From Patiria miniata (lineage: Eukaryota; Echinodermata; Asteroidea; Valvatida; Asterinidae), in the NCBI RefSeq assembly GCF_015706575.1, contig NW_024037056.1, forward strand, positions 3,930,109 to 3,994,108: a stretch of 64,000 nucleotides of DNA, in the 5' to 3' direction. Positions 33,401-43,959 of this stretch are shown here, piece after piece. The notes beneath the pieces were generated by a model, which worked only from the letters and a program-made list of their open reading frames with translations, did no database searches and had not been told where the DNA came from. The position numbers and the translations under genes are program-made. The first letter of the stretch is position 1, and every line of letters starts with the position of its first letter.

Positions 33401-36008
33401 TTACGGGAAAAAAAGAGACTTTTTCCAGCACATAATACAAAGACAGTTTAATACCGTGGTTACTTACCAAAGATCCCGGGGAGTCCCAAGCCACATGAAC
33501 GGGCAGGCGACCACGGCAATCACGACCGGGAGAAGACAATATTTGCCGTGAAGCGCCTGCCCGCCGAGCACGAAGAGATTCTCTGCTGTCACCATCAGAA
33601 CGCCAGTAGTGACAGCAAAACAGCAGATATCCACGATCACATTAATGGCGGTCCTATCGAGGCAAAAGCAAGACGCCCTCACGAAAATAAGAACACATAA
33701 AATAAAGGCGCTTGGAGGCAGCAAACATAACGGTCATTTACAATTATTGCTTACGTCATTTTGAAGATGCGCACATTAGCTTAAACATGACGTAACCAAT
33801 TATGGAAAAGGACCTTTGTGTTTGCTGCCACCACGCGTCTGAAAAGTCTCCCATTGGAATTGAGCTGACAAAAACTGGAACATTTATCTGGTGACATGAT
33901 CTATTACATGAAACAAGACAGGCATTGCCTGGAATTAAGTGTCTTTAAATTGTTATAATTATGCCTAGACGATTCAAACTTCCCTAAAGTCTGATTGCTC
34001 CTCGTTCAAGCGCGCCTATTTTTGTACGTTTACAATTTGCATACTATAAATTGTACCCAATTTAGAGGTCGTGAAGACATCCACGAAAACACCGGTCTCT
34101 GATACTTTATATAAAGTTGACAATTCGGATCGGATCATTGGAAAACTCGACTTAAGTCGATCTCGGGCGATTCACAATGCAGTGCGCCACCAAGAGTTTG
34201 CCACGGAGAGTTCATTTTTCCCAGTGCATTGTGGGAGATGGTCGACAAATTCGCAGCGCGGGCAGAACGCTATGCCCCAATCTATGACATATTAGCTCAA
34301 ATTGTCTACCGACACTCATTCAAATGGACCATGTGTTTGTCGACCGTAAACTTGAAAAATGGACTCTCCGTTGCAAACTCTTGGTGGCGCACTGCATTGT
34401 GAATCGCCCGAATTAATTACTTGTTTGCACGTGAGATACTTCATTATTGACCCCCAAAATATACCATGGCAACTCGAGTGTAACCGTGATATGGAGTGAC
34501 ATATGGCTTTCCTTTTTCAAATCGCAAAGCGCCGTAATGAGGTCTCTGTATCAAACAGCCCCCTCTATCGTAAATGGCGCCCTCTTGCATCTCAGAGGTG
34601 TTATCAACTGACCTTGCCCATGACCCGAAAGCCTCATAGCCGATAGCTCCGTAAGGATGCCGCTCATTCTGCCATCTTCCCCGTACGATGTTCCAGCAAC
34701 GGCCGATCAGTATCGCGGTGAAGACAATCACGCTACATAGAACAGTCGCCAGAAAGAGGCCAATCCAGCCTACGGAAGCCGCAAAAGAGACCATTGTAAT
34801 TAATGACCGCTTTAAAATTAACACCGAAAATGGGATCTTCTTTGGTAGCAAGTATGGCTGAATGAAATTTACCGGTCCTACAATCAAGGCTAAGTACTGA
34901 GTGCCTTTTTATTTTAATATTTCAAGTTTAAATAGATTTGAAAAGTCAGGGATTTTTTTCCTGTGATCTGTGTTTGTTATTAAACAATTAAGGAAGTCGT
35001 CCCACATTGATTTGGGTACGCCTTTATGAAAACAAATTTCGCAATACACATATATAATTTTGTTTTACATGCCTGAACGCGAGAATAAACTTCCTTATTT
35101 CGGGATCTCAGGAATTTCTGTAGAGAAAAAAAACAGCATTTTTTTTTAATTTTTCTTTAGGTATCAAAGTCCAAATCCTACCTGTATTGACGACCAAAGC
35201 TTCCACAGCGAGAAGAGAGTAATCAACGAGAAGACCGGTGATAAACAGAACGGCCTGCCACACATTCAAACCATTGCCACTCTGTGGAGAAAATATACAC
35301 TAAACTGGTCAATAGAAATCAAGACAAACTTCCAAGCTGTTGAATAATGCATAACGGACTATGACGTCAGCCTATGTACATGTATAATGCTCGTTTCTAA
35401 GCAGGTTTTTCGATGTAAATTTTCGAAATGCAAGTTAACTGGTTGTATTTTTCTTGTTTTTGGAAATGTAGGTTGATAATTGAAACAAACCATTTGCTGT
35501 TTACATAAACAATTAAGTAAAGTTTTAGAAAATTAAATGATCAACTAAGTATATATTAAAAAAGGAATGTATTCGTAGTGTTATAGTTTTATTCGATCAA
35601 TGGGCCATGTCGTTGTGTAGTATAGACGCCATTTTCTGGGACAGACAGTAGAATGGCAAATTTATCGAAGCAATTTAGTAACGTTACTTCAATGGAGAAT
35701 ACAAAAATTGCAATTATGTAAATTTTGAATTAACCTAGCCTCAATAACCTAAGATTCACAATTGTTGGTATCCCCACCCATTCCCCCCCCCCCCCAAAAA
35801 AGAGCCCGTAACGGAGCCCTCTAGCCTCATTCGCTCAAAAAAACCTCACTTGACTGTCGTTTGGCTCATCCAGTTCTTCATATTTTTCGTCGCCATTTTT
35901 CGCCGGTTCCGTGTGGTTCAAAGACAAGGAATGAGGTCCCGTTCCGTTTAACGAAGCGTTGCTAGGAGACAGGATGGGAGATGTTTCCCGTGATGTTTCC
36001 ATTTCCAT
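30253..36008 (-). CDS. Aa_trans-family amino acid transporter, complete, 8 exons
   Basis: Eight exons (35850-36008, 35182-35281, 34613-34769, 33468-33653, 32700-33010, 31997-32218, 31098-31296, 30253-30412) join in frame to 497 residues plus TAA. All introns are GT/AG, phases 0,1,2,2,1,1,2. The protein has a polar N-terminus (1-55) and about ten to eleven membrane segments. Motifs of invertebrate SLC32/36/38-like transporters: NTGWIG (85-90), GRCWNIV (109-115), YGAIGYEAFG (126-135), AENL, WLGTPRDLW (193-201), and KRVVLRTVVFV followed by IPHFG near the C-terminus. The 215-230 loop is acidic with two N-x-T sites. Role: probably proton- or sodium-coupled amino acid movement across plasma, lysosomal or vesicle membrane; substrate unknown. 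Odd: the first membrane segment reads LLVDYSLLAVEAL where relatives keep a G-x-G-x-L-x-L-P helix break. It could be a divergent paralogue. Confidence 0.9.
30815..30895 (-). repeat. dispersed repeat family B, copy 2
   Basis: Reverse complement of the block at 14735-14815, sharing GCACTGCCCGGGTCAC and the flanking TATA(T/C)AATxGCACT. Lies in the last transporter intron. Confidence 0.6.
31098..31296 (-). CDS. transporter exon 7 (residues 379-444)
   Basis: Acceptor tttcctcctcag, donor gtaagc, phase 1 to 2. Encodes WKRVVLRTVVF and ETIPHFGVIFTLLGG, the best conserved C-terminal block of the family. Confidence 0.92.
31997..32218 (-). CDS. transporter exon 6 (residues 305-378)
   Basis: Acceptor attttcccccag, donor gtacaa, phase 1 to 1. 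Two hydrophobic segments. Confidence 0.88.
32455..32592 (+). mobile_element. SINE family S2, copy 1 (headless)
   Basis: Plus orientation, in transporter intron 5. Shares GGATTGGGTTTTCAGTC, TTTCTTCACATTGTCTTCTC and AGACCAGTG(A/G)ATTCCACTGAAT with copy 2 (58335-58560). The tRNA-like head is missing. Confidence 0.7.
32700..33010 (-). CDS. transporter exon 5 (residues 201-304)
   Basis: Acceptor ttcttccttag, donor gtgagt, phase 2 to 1. Contains the acidic loop DDEDTEADTDYSNVTNVT with two N-glycosylation sequons. Confidence 0.9.
33468..33653 (-). CDS. transporter exon 4 (residues 139-201)
   Basis: Acceptor gcctcgatag, donor gtaagt, phase 2 to 2. Encodes VTAENLFVLGG and MWLGTPRDLW. Confidence 0.92.
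34163..34411. mobile_element. 249-bp foldback element in a transporter intron
   Basis: Two near-perfect arms of about 58 bp (34164-34221 and 34353-34410) starting CGGGCGATTCACAATGCAG and ending with its complement; only about two mismatches. An inner pair GGTCGACAAA / TTTGTCGACC (about 34240 and 34340) extends the stem. No clear target-site duplication. The arms contain the word GTGCGCCACCAAGAG. Confidence 0.85.
34613..34769 (-). CDS. transporter exon 3 (residues 87-139)
   Basis: Acceptor cttccgtag, donor gtcagt, phase 1 to 2. Encodes WIGLFLATVL, GRCWNIVRGRW and GAIGYEAFG. The frame stays open about 170 bp past the donor, so intron retention would add a tail. Confidence 0.9.
35182..35281 (-). 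CDS. transporter exon 2 (residues 54-87)
   Basis: Acceptor tctccacag, donor gtagga, phase 0 to 1. Encodes SGNGLNVWQAVLFITG, first membrane segment. Confidence 0.88.
35850..36008 (-). CDS. transporter exon 1 (residues 1-53)
   Basis: ATG at 36006-36008 in the good context taaccATGG; polar tail rich in Ser, Asn and Glu; donor gtgagg, phase 0. Confidence 0.85.
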
Positions 36009-37956
36009 GGTTACGGCTGGCCAGGGTTATCAGACGAACAGATATATTTCAATTCTTTCTCACTACGTTGGCTTCACGGCTGTAATATGCAAACGAACGA
36101 TTGTGTGACTGTGCAATTAAAGAAGTTTATAGCAAATCAATGTTACTGTGAAGATTTAATCCAATGATTGACATGCGGACGGGAGATTAGGCTAAAATCA
36201 GGCTTGGACATCTTGCAGAAAAAAAATTATGCAACACAAAATTAGGGCAACTCACTCCTTAATAGCAGACACAATTGTCTAAAATGTTCATGAGGCAAAG
36301 ACAAGGTCCTCGATCAGTATATCACCAGCCAAGTTTGAGCTCATTTCAATTTTGGAAGGAGATCCTTCTTCACCATTCGCAACTGAGAGTGATGCAAAAT
36401 GATTTCAATTTGAAGCCTAAGACTAGATTGGTACATATCCAACTTTTTGAGAAGATTGACCATGCGGTAGTCTGGAGGCATCTATGGCGATGTACTGTAG
36501 CCTACATTTGTACCATGTTGTCCTACACAACAGCACTTAATTGTCACCTCAGTGCCATGGCTGCGATCCGTTACAAGTTGTGCTCACCTTTCATGAGTTG
36601 CTTTACTTCAGTCGGTATTCCTCAAACTGTTCATAAAGATCGGTAGCAATCCAAAGTTAGTACCGAGATATCACCTATCAGTTAAGATATCACCTGTTTT
36701 AGAGTGGTGATTTAAGATTCATCGCGGATCTGTTCGTTGCTCTGTGGTATACGGTACTCCACTGACTGCATAACAATTCCTCCGGCGAGTGGAGTGAGTG
36801 TACCTGGCGGAAATCAGCGGTGCTTTCGTCAATAGAATCAAGATGTGGTTGAATGAACATCAACAGTCTGTGTTTCTGCGTTTAGGCACAAACTTTTGTA
36901 CTAACCCTAGGAGGCTCGGACCCTTTCTTACTGTGACAATACCTGGTGAGCGTACCATGCCCATAATTACGTACAGGGTACAGCATAATTTACCTTTATA
37001 CATGTACATGTGTATTCAGATCTGAAGCCTTAAGATGCCTATTCCAGTGAAAACTTTTGTGTACGTGTTCTGGGAAACTACAGTACAGCTTATGAACTGC
37101 TCGTGTGTGTGATTGGGCGTGTGTGATTTGTTCCCTGATTTTCGTCAAAATGATTTTGGCTCCAGCTTTCTTCAGGACAAAAACTGCACAAACAAAAAAC
37201 ATGACCCCAAGCCTCTTTTTAACTGGTGATTTCGAGCTTAATCCCCAGTACTTATCTGAAAAACAAAATAGCTTTTTCCCCTCACAATACGTCCATGGTA
37301 ATAAAACAAAGCTTCACCAGACTTCGAGTTCGAGAGTTAAAATTCCGACCTTTTTTTTCTTCAAAGAAAGTTTGTTTTGCATAACTTTAAGAATTGTGAC
37401 ATTCCATTCAATTCCTTGAGGTCTCAGAATATTAATTACGCTTTAGAGCAGAAAATTGGTAATAGTTTACCTTCAATCATTACAAAAATAATAATTGCTC
37501 CCCGCGCGTTCATGACAGCGCCCTCTTGCGGCTGTATTAACATGAAAACGTCGACGACTTTGTTCATACCTTATATTGAGTGGTAGACTGCATTAGAAGT
37601 AACCCTGACGACGCTTTATGTAATGTTAGTTTCCTTTACGCCGGGGACCTGACCATCGTAATGGGGGATGGACGCGGTTGGATGGACTCTTTTTTTATGA
37701 TAATAAAATAAAATGCCTGATCACACCATTACCCTCATTCCCTGCCAAAATCCAATTAAATTAAAGCCGATATTAATTGTTCAAATATCATCAAGGCTCC
37801 GTTGTCTGATACCGTAGTCTCACTCTCGTGTCGTTTTATTTTGTACTGCCGAACTGTGAGTCAAGATCATTAAGCTACAATCTTTACAACCAAAATGATC
37901 TATCAATTTCCCTCCTGCAGAGAAAACAAATGGAATTTTGTTCAGTGTACCGTTAT
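36009..37956. other. intergenic region between divergent transporter and GPCR genes
   Basis: No gene. A 123-codon plus frame at 36275-36646 is antisense to the presumed transporter promoter and shows no domain. A retroelement-like reading lies at 37105-37419. Confidence 0.4.
37105..37419 (+). pseudogene. possible L2/CR1-type LINE 5' relic with 2A-like motif
   Basis: A 104-codon frame contains LFLTGDFELNP at about 37216-37245, close to the 2A-like consensus found at the N-terminus of some echinoderm and lancelet non-LTR elements. The next residue is Q rather than the glycine needed for activity, so it should be inactive. No further element sequence recognised; coincidence cannot be excluded. 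Confidence 0.35.
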
Positions 37957-38255
37957 TTGGGTGATGTGGTGCAATGGTTACGGTGTTCGACTCGTGGTAC
38001 GTGGGTTCGAATCCTGACTGTGAGAACATGGTGCTTGTGCTCTTAAGCAAGGCACTTTACAATTATTGCTTTGTCCTTCGGATGGGACGCGAAGCCGTAG
38101 GTCCCGTGTGTTGTGTAATGCACGTTAAAGAACCCAGTAACACTTATCGCTAAGAGAAGGGGTTTGCCCCGGTGTTTCTGGCAGTGGCTGCAATATGTGC
38201 CGCAGCACCTTGTAAACCCTTATAAGGTGCTACATAATGGGTCTCATATTTCTCA
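37957..38255 (+). mobile_element. tRNA-derived SINE with conserved core (S1)
   Basis: Begins with a tRNA-like head: TGGTGCAATGGTTA as box A and GGGTTCGAATCC (38003-38014) as box B. This is followed by a core with AAGCAAGGCACTTTA, TTCGGATGGGACG, GTAGGTCCCGTGTGTTG and CACGTTAAAGAACCCA, the kind of core shared by metazoan SINE superfamilies. Not a functional tRNA: no cloverleaf acceptor stem. Confidence 0.78.
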
Positions 38256-38926
38256 TAGACCTGTTGAACAAAAACACACCTCCAAGTTGGCCGCAGTGCA
38301 AACGGTCTATTAACTGTGGTACTATAGGTGCAGCGTTGCTTAAAAAAAAAAACATTATGCAGCAAAGGGTAAAGCTGTGGACGTCGACGTGTAACAGGTG
38401 TTAGTGACGTTAACGATCCAAGAGATTCTTCTTTTTCAAAAATATGAAGTCAATTTCGCAAGCTTTTTAGGCAGATTACAGAGCACCTACGTGTTCCATT
38501 GTTTTAAAGCTTTTAAAAGGTTCAAAATCCTTTAAGCTACGCAATTTTTTTTCCCGGGATGCCATTAGCAGCTCCTTGACGTATTTCGTAAATTTTATTT
38601 TGAGTTGATACCTGCAACAAAATAACTAACAGCTTTTGGCGAGTAAAGGCAATTATGACTGGAAACAAGTGTCTCTCTCTAGTGGTTTTTTTGGGGTGCG
38701 GTTTTTAAGTGTCTTTCCCATTAAACCAATTGTTTTGTTTTGCCTGTTATAAGAAGAGGAGTTCCAATTACGTTGGTGTGTAGACGATGATGCGTGTATT
38801 GTCGATACATGACTAGTTTGGCAATCGGAAGCAACTGTCTATTTGGAAGTGTCCTACTGAGTTATTTCTCTCCGTTAACCTATAATATCAGTTAATTTAT
38901 TTCACCTGTATTTTGAATACAGCACA

Positions 38927-39979
38927 ATGGATTATACGACCATAGTGAGTGATATTGAAAATACTTTGAACACAACTCTCGACTCTTCCACTCGTGTATT
39001 TGATGTTGACGACGAGTTTACACCGATTCAGAAGTTTAAGACTGCCGCTTACTGCGCGATCGGCCTGTGTGGTTTGCTGGGGAACCTGTTGGCCTGTGCT
39101 GCCTTCTGGTCCTTCCAATCTCAACTGAACCGAGTCAGTTTGCTCATCTTCACCCAAGCCTTGGCTGATCTGATCACCAGTGTGTTGCTGATCCTCTTCG
39201 GCATCACGCAGATCTGGCGACACCGGTCTCCGACCAGCCCCTGGCTCTGCCGGTTCTGGTGGACCCAGTTTGTCCTGTTCTTCTTCACCGCCATCTCTTC
39301 CTTCAACCTGATGCTGATGTCTCTGGAGCGCTACTCCGCCGTGGTACACCCTCTCAAGTACGCCCGCTGCTTCACGCGACGCAACACCAAGATCTTCGTG
39401 GCGATTCTCTGGCTGGTTGCGCCCGTTATGCAATACGCTCATCCTACCTTCTGGACGACCGTAGCTAGCGGGTCCTGCAAGGCGGTCGCCCCGTTGGGGC
39501 GAATCGTCCAAGCCCTGACCGGCTCTATGCTCTACCTCTGGGAGTTCCTGCTACCAGTCTGCATCATGGGATTCTGTTACATCTCCATCGTGAGAGCTCT
39601 TCGTCGCCAGGAGCGAGTGTGTCATACACCGGCTCAGCCCGGGAGCACCGGTGCTGGCAAGATGTCGGCTCGTAACAGAAACATCACCATGACTCTCATC
39701 ACCCTCTTCGTCCTATTCGTCATCTGCTGGGCGCCTAATCAGACCACCTTCTTCCAGTTTAACCTGGGAGGTCCGCTGGACTACCAGGGTGGTTGGTACC
39801 ACTTCACCGTCATCCTTGCCTTCTTGAACTCCTGCGTCAATCCGTTCGTCTACGCGTTCCGGATGAAGCAGTTCCGGCAGAGGGTCGTAATGATGCTGTG
39901 TTGCGGTTGTGGTTCAAGGGGAAACCGACGGCAAGGTTCTCAAAGCAACAGGACCACAGTGGTCCAGTCAGTGGCGTAA
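38927..39979 (+). CDS. rhodopsin-family (class A) G-protein-coupled receptor, intronless
   Basis: 350 residues in one exon, ATG at 38927 in context cacaATGG, stop TAA. Seven hydrophobic segments and the full class A signature: GN in segment 1 (53), LAD in segment 2 (81), cysteine before segment 3 (108) paired with C184 in the second outer loop, ERY (134-136) in place of DRY, CWAP (267-270) in segment 6 and NPFVY (305-309) in segment 7. The short N-terminus has one N-T-T sequon (15), and C325/C326/C328 could be palmitoylated. The pattern fits a peptide-type receptor at the plasma membrane; ligand unknown. An ag at 38921-38922 (ttgaatacag, just before caca) could be the acceptor of a 5'-UTR intron. 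Codons are GC-rich in the third position compared with the flanks, as expected for a selected gene. Large single-exon receptor expansions are known in sea urchins; this may be one. Confidence 0.93.
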   Translation: MDYTTIVSDIENTLNTTLDSSTRVFDVDDEFTPIQKFKTAAYCAIGLCGLLGNLLACAAFWSFQSQLNRVSLLIFTQALADLITSVLLILFGITQIWRHRSPTSPWLCRFWWTQFVLFFFTAISSFNLMLMSLERYSAVVHPLKYARCFTRRNTKIFVAILWLVAPVMQYAHPTFWTTVASGSCKAVAPLGRIVQALTGSMLYLWEFLLPVCIMGFCYISIVRALRRQERVCHTPAQPGSTGAGKMSARNRNITMTLITLFVLFVICWAPNQTTFFQFNLGGPLDYQGGWYHFTVILAFLNSCVNPFVYAFRMKQFRQRVVMMLCCGCGSRGNRRQGSQSNRTTVVQSVA

Positions 39980-41404
39980 ACAATCCCCTGAGCAGCCTAT
40001 GGTGGTAGCGACTTCCTCTAACTGCATCTTAGAAATGGGAATTTTAACTCCTCAACTTGTCTCAGCATCTACTTCAATGCAATACTTCAAAATGACAAAT
40101 ATTGTTAAAAGTATTTACATTTACTGTGATATATCACAAATCTTGTACTACTTGTTGTTCTTATTATCACCAAATTGTTTTCTATTACATTGGCACTACA
40201 TCTACCTACTTAGTAATTCAAGTATAAAAGGTAAAGGGTTTTTTAATTTGTTTTTATATTGTTTTATTACCTTAAATCTTATGAATAATTTGTGGTATTT
40301 TCAAAATGTTGAAATAAGTAAACATGTCGAGCACATTCTTTTTTCTTCTTTTTTAGTGGAAACATGTTAGTGGCAAAAAGGTAAGAAATTGCTTCAGCCG
40401 TATTTTGAAGAGATTAAGCATTATGTTACCATTCTGAAGTCCTAAAATCGACACTTGTCACAATAGAGTGAGCCCTCTCGCGTATCAAGTACGTAGCAGT
40501 GTGCCATTTGTGTTGTGATTTCTCCCATTATATCAACATTTTTAACCTTGTTTTCCACGATCGTCGTCCTAGCTGATGCTTGTCTCCGACATGTCAAGAT
40601 GTTGTGTCTGACAGTAGTCGATCAGTATCCAAGACACACCGCTTCCAACTGTCGGCGACTATATCTGTAGCTTATTTACAATTTCGCAATTTCATGACAA
40701 CGACTGATCTTAAAGGATATAGGCCTATTCTCTAAGACGTAGGCGGCTGCTATTAACCCACGCCCTGTCTAAGCAGGAAGATATACGGTGTTGATTTAAC
40801 GACACTGACGTTAAGAGAGCATTTTTTAAGGACACTGTGAGCGATCAGTTTGAAGCATGAAGAAAAATACCGAGAAAAACACCGCACTTGTTTATCTTTC
40901 CTTGCACCGTGCAGACGGTCGAGGCACGCTACATTTGACGCTTCGTCTGACCATCGCCACATCCTTTGCATCTCATTGGAGAAGGGTCACTTCTCCTTCG
41001 ATTGTAAATGCACTTTGTGTCAACGAGACCATTACCCTGCTTGAATTCACACTGGATTTTTTTTTTTTTGGTCAAGATGACCACTTGTGTTCGTGTAAAA
41101 GGCTAGGTTCATGGTTGAAATTATCTGCACAGTGTTTTGCGTGGTTTTCGGTTTCAATGTCAGAATTATATTGGTTTCCAACGGTTCCCAAATCGGAATA
41201 TGGACACTGTGCTCTATACAAGATTCGGAATTCTTCACGGGAATCATGGCCAAAATACTGCTATTTACACATTTTAAAAGATGTTTTGCAATATTATAAA
41301 TTAACAAACACTACTAAGACTGTGGTCATCATTACAGTTATAGTGGAAGGTTTACAGAAATTTGTAATAAGATAAAGATTTACGGTAGCATCATTTGACA
41401 AATC

Positions 41405-41490
41405 TCTCTTGTGAGTTGCTGAGGTTCTGAAAGAACGGGGGAACTCAACGTTTCGGACAGTATGCGCTGCCCGTCGTCAGGAGACTGTAT
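41405..41490 (-). ncRNA. Penelope-like element relic with hammerhead-ribozyme-like core
   Basis: On the minus strand 41480 to 41451 reads CTGACGA, one extra C, then stem GGGCAG, loop CGCATA, stem CTGTCC (one G-U pair), then GAAA. This is the CUGANGA ... GAAA arrangement of a hammerhead core with its stem II. The sequence goes on ACGTTGAGTTCCC, which can pair imperfectly with GAACCTCAGCAAC about 25 bases later. Penelope-like retroelements are known to carry such motifs, and the wording of this block resembles their termini. The extra C and imperfect outer stem suggest an inactive copy. Confidence 0.5.
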
Positions 41491-43539
41491 TCTGTAGGCC
41501 CTACAACACCCTTATTTTGCTTTGAAGTGATTTGGTTTTTTTTCATATGTTCGGAATAAAAATGTCCTCTAAAGATGTTTCTGAAGTAATAAATTTTGTT
41601 TTAATTGCAAATATTACAACATATAAGAAGGTGAAAAGCATTTTAACAATCGTGTAGACCTACATTTTTGTAGTGTAATGAGCCGTATGTGCTGAATTCA
41701 TTAGATGTGAATCGGGTTAATTTTGCGTGGCGACTATTAATCACGATGGAACCTTGGCAAAAACACGGCCTCCTTCCCGCGTCTTGTATTTTTTTGGAGG
41801 GGGAGGCAGCCTCGATCTCCAAATGAGCCTGATATGATCACTATTGCGAGGAAAATTCCACCGTTGAGCCCAGCCGTAAGAAGTCATGTTATTAACAGGT
41901 TTTAAAATTGTACGATAAATGTTCCTGATTCTACGGAACACAGGACTTGATCTTTGATATTCCAAGAGTTCCTGAATCTGTTTATATTTTTTATGATTAT
42001 GGGGTTTCATTGTTAAAGGTTCCTAAATTCATTGGTAGCCTTCCTGTGCTTTTTCAGGATTGTTTTGTTTTTTACCTTTTTTTTCATTAATACAATATTG
42101 ACAAATTTAATAAAATTTTGACAAAATCTGAAATGCATTTTTCAATTTGACTTTTCCCCCCGATTTACATGCACAGTTCTTAACCCCCCCCCCCCCACCA
42201 TCTCCAACAAAAAAAGGGTAGAAATGCTGATCCCTGCTAAGGCTGAGAGTGTAGTGTTAGATGTACATGAGAATGATGTTTGTGTATTTTGTCAAATCTA
42301 AAGAGCCGTTTGGAGTGCAGACGCATGTCATAAATTAAATAAATTCACCCTTTTAGGGCAGGGACACGATCATAAAAAATTGATGACATTTTCACCGCTC
42401 AGAAATAGCGAAAAAAATGCACCTACTGAGAGGGCAGGCGAACGGGCTCACTACATACACCTGCGACGCATTTGTGGATGGAATAACGAGGCATGTATTA
42501 AAGAAATGGCACTTAACAGGTGGGGCCTGCAGGGTCATTGTTTTATAATTAACCGAAGGTGGCGAGAATTACTGTCGGCCTGTATGGCTGCGGGCACGGC
42601 ATGGTAACTTTGAACGATCCCGTTCTTTGATTTACCCAACATTCGACTTGTGAAATCTCCTGTTGAGAGGATTTTAGTCATCTAAGGTTCGAATAGTGTC
42701 GACTGTCGACACCCCTTTAGTCTTTTTTTTTATATCGACCCGGCAATTTCAGGCTAGCATCCAACGCACCAGAATGTCGACATCCACTTGGAAAAAGAAA
42801 TATTAACTATTTTCGACAACTATTGTTCCAGGGATTGTTTGCATGATCGACCAATTTTGTTAAACTTTTTGAAAATTACGCTTTTCAAGAGTACTGCATT
42901 TCAATTATTATGACGGTTGTGCAAACACTAAATTTCGGTAAAGAAACCCCTATTCTCAATTTAGTTTTTATTACGTAATCTCCTTGGATTAGACTGTTCC
43001 CCCCCCCCCCCCCACACACACACACCAAAGATATGGGGACAGGTAACTAGCACCATTTAAAGCCTTTGATTGGATCGCTTCTGCGCGTGCGCATCATGAT
43101 TGTTTATTTTTGAATCGCTGTTCAACTTTTGTGCATGGACGCCGGTGATTGAACTCACGATTATCAAGAAACTCAAGCTCGGCTTACCACAGAAGGTAGA
43201 CAATTACATCACCAGTGGCTCCATGAAAGCAACTTTCAAGCATTTCAACTGCATAGATTGTACAAATTGAACAGCAATATTTCTCTCTTCAATGATATGT
43301 GCCAGAGATACTTTCAAATTCAGCAAAAATCTAAATTGCACTTTCGTCGCCAGGCCTATTGCCATTTTGCAACAGGCTGGTTGCGCGCAAACATTACCGT
43401 TGTGATTTCGAATTCACGAGGCGAGGCGGGATTGAGACCTACGCACGTCATGCATATTAACATTACCCAGAATTCCGGGCAATGTATGTCAGATTCACCT
43501 CTAGTTACCGAGCCCCATTTTTATGAAGTCCAAAGGATA

Positions 43540-43562
43540 ATGAGGTCAGGGAACCAGAGTAA
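43540..43562. repeat. possible end fragment of repeat family A
   Basis: GGTCAGGGAACCAGAGTA matches the terminal word of copies 1 and 2. Nothing else of the element is recognisable. Confidence 0.35.
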
Positions 43563-43959
43563 CCTTGGATTATCTCGTCATGGAAAGCGCCCTCTATAGA
43601 CACTTATGAGCCAGTTCCATTTTGTACCCTATATCCTACCTCAATCCCCCCCCCCCCTTTTTGTGCAAAAAGCATATTCGTGAATTATAAAAAGATTAGC
43701 GATACACAAAGTCGAATTCGACTTATTTATTAATAACAACGAAATCGGAACTCCACTTAAAATGAATGAATTATAAGAATTCACTTCCTGTTTGTAGTGC
43801 GGCTCTATTGTTTACTAAGGAGGATCATGGTACGATCTTCCAATTTCCAAATAAAAACAGAGCACTCAAGATAAAATTAAAATCTTTTGAGCCCTGTTTG
43901 CTTAATTAAATTCCGCCGCAGTATTCTCACAAAAAAGAGGTCCATCTACCCGCCCTAAC

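Larger units (their letters stand above)
39980..43950. other. intergenic region downstream of the GPCR
   Basis: No further gene recognised. A 172-codon frame at 40857-41375 has no domain. Contains the Penelope-like relic at 41405-41490 and C tracts at 42184-42196, 42999-43013 and 43646-43657. Confidence 0.4.

Noticed and set aside
36275..36646. 123-codon plus frame upstream of the transporter
   Set aside because: No recognisable motif; likely chance.
38003..38014. tRNA gene
   Set aside because: Box B is present, but the surrounding sequence does not fold as a tRNA and continues into a SINE core.
38897..39511. 204-codon minus frame
   Set aside because: Antisense shadow of the GPCR; the sense strand has the full receptor signature.
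40857..41375. 172-codon plus frame
   Set aside because: No domain, leader or splice context, and skewed composition with a poly-F run from a T tract.
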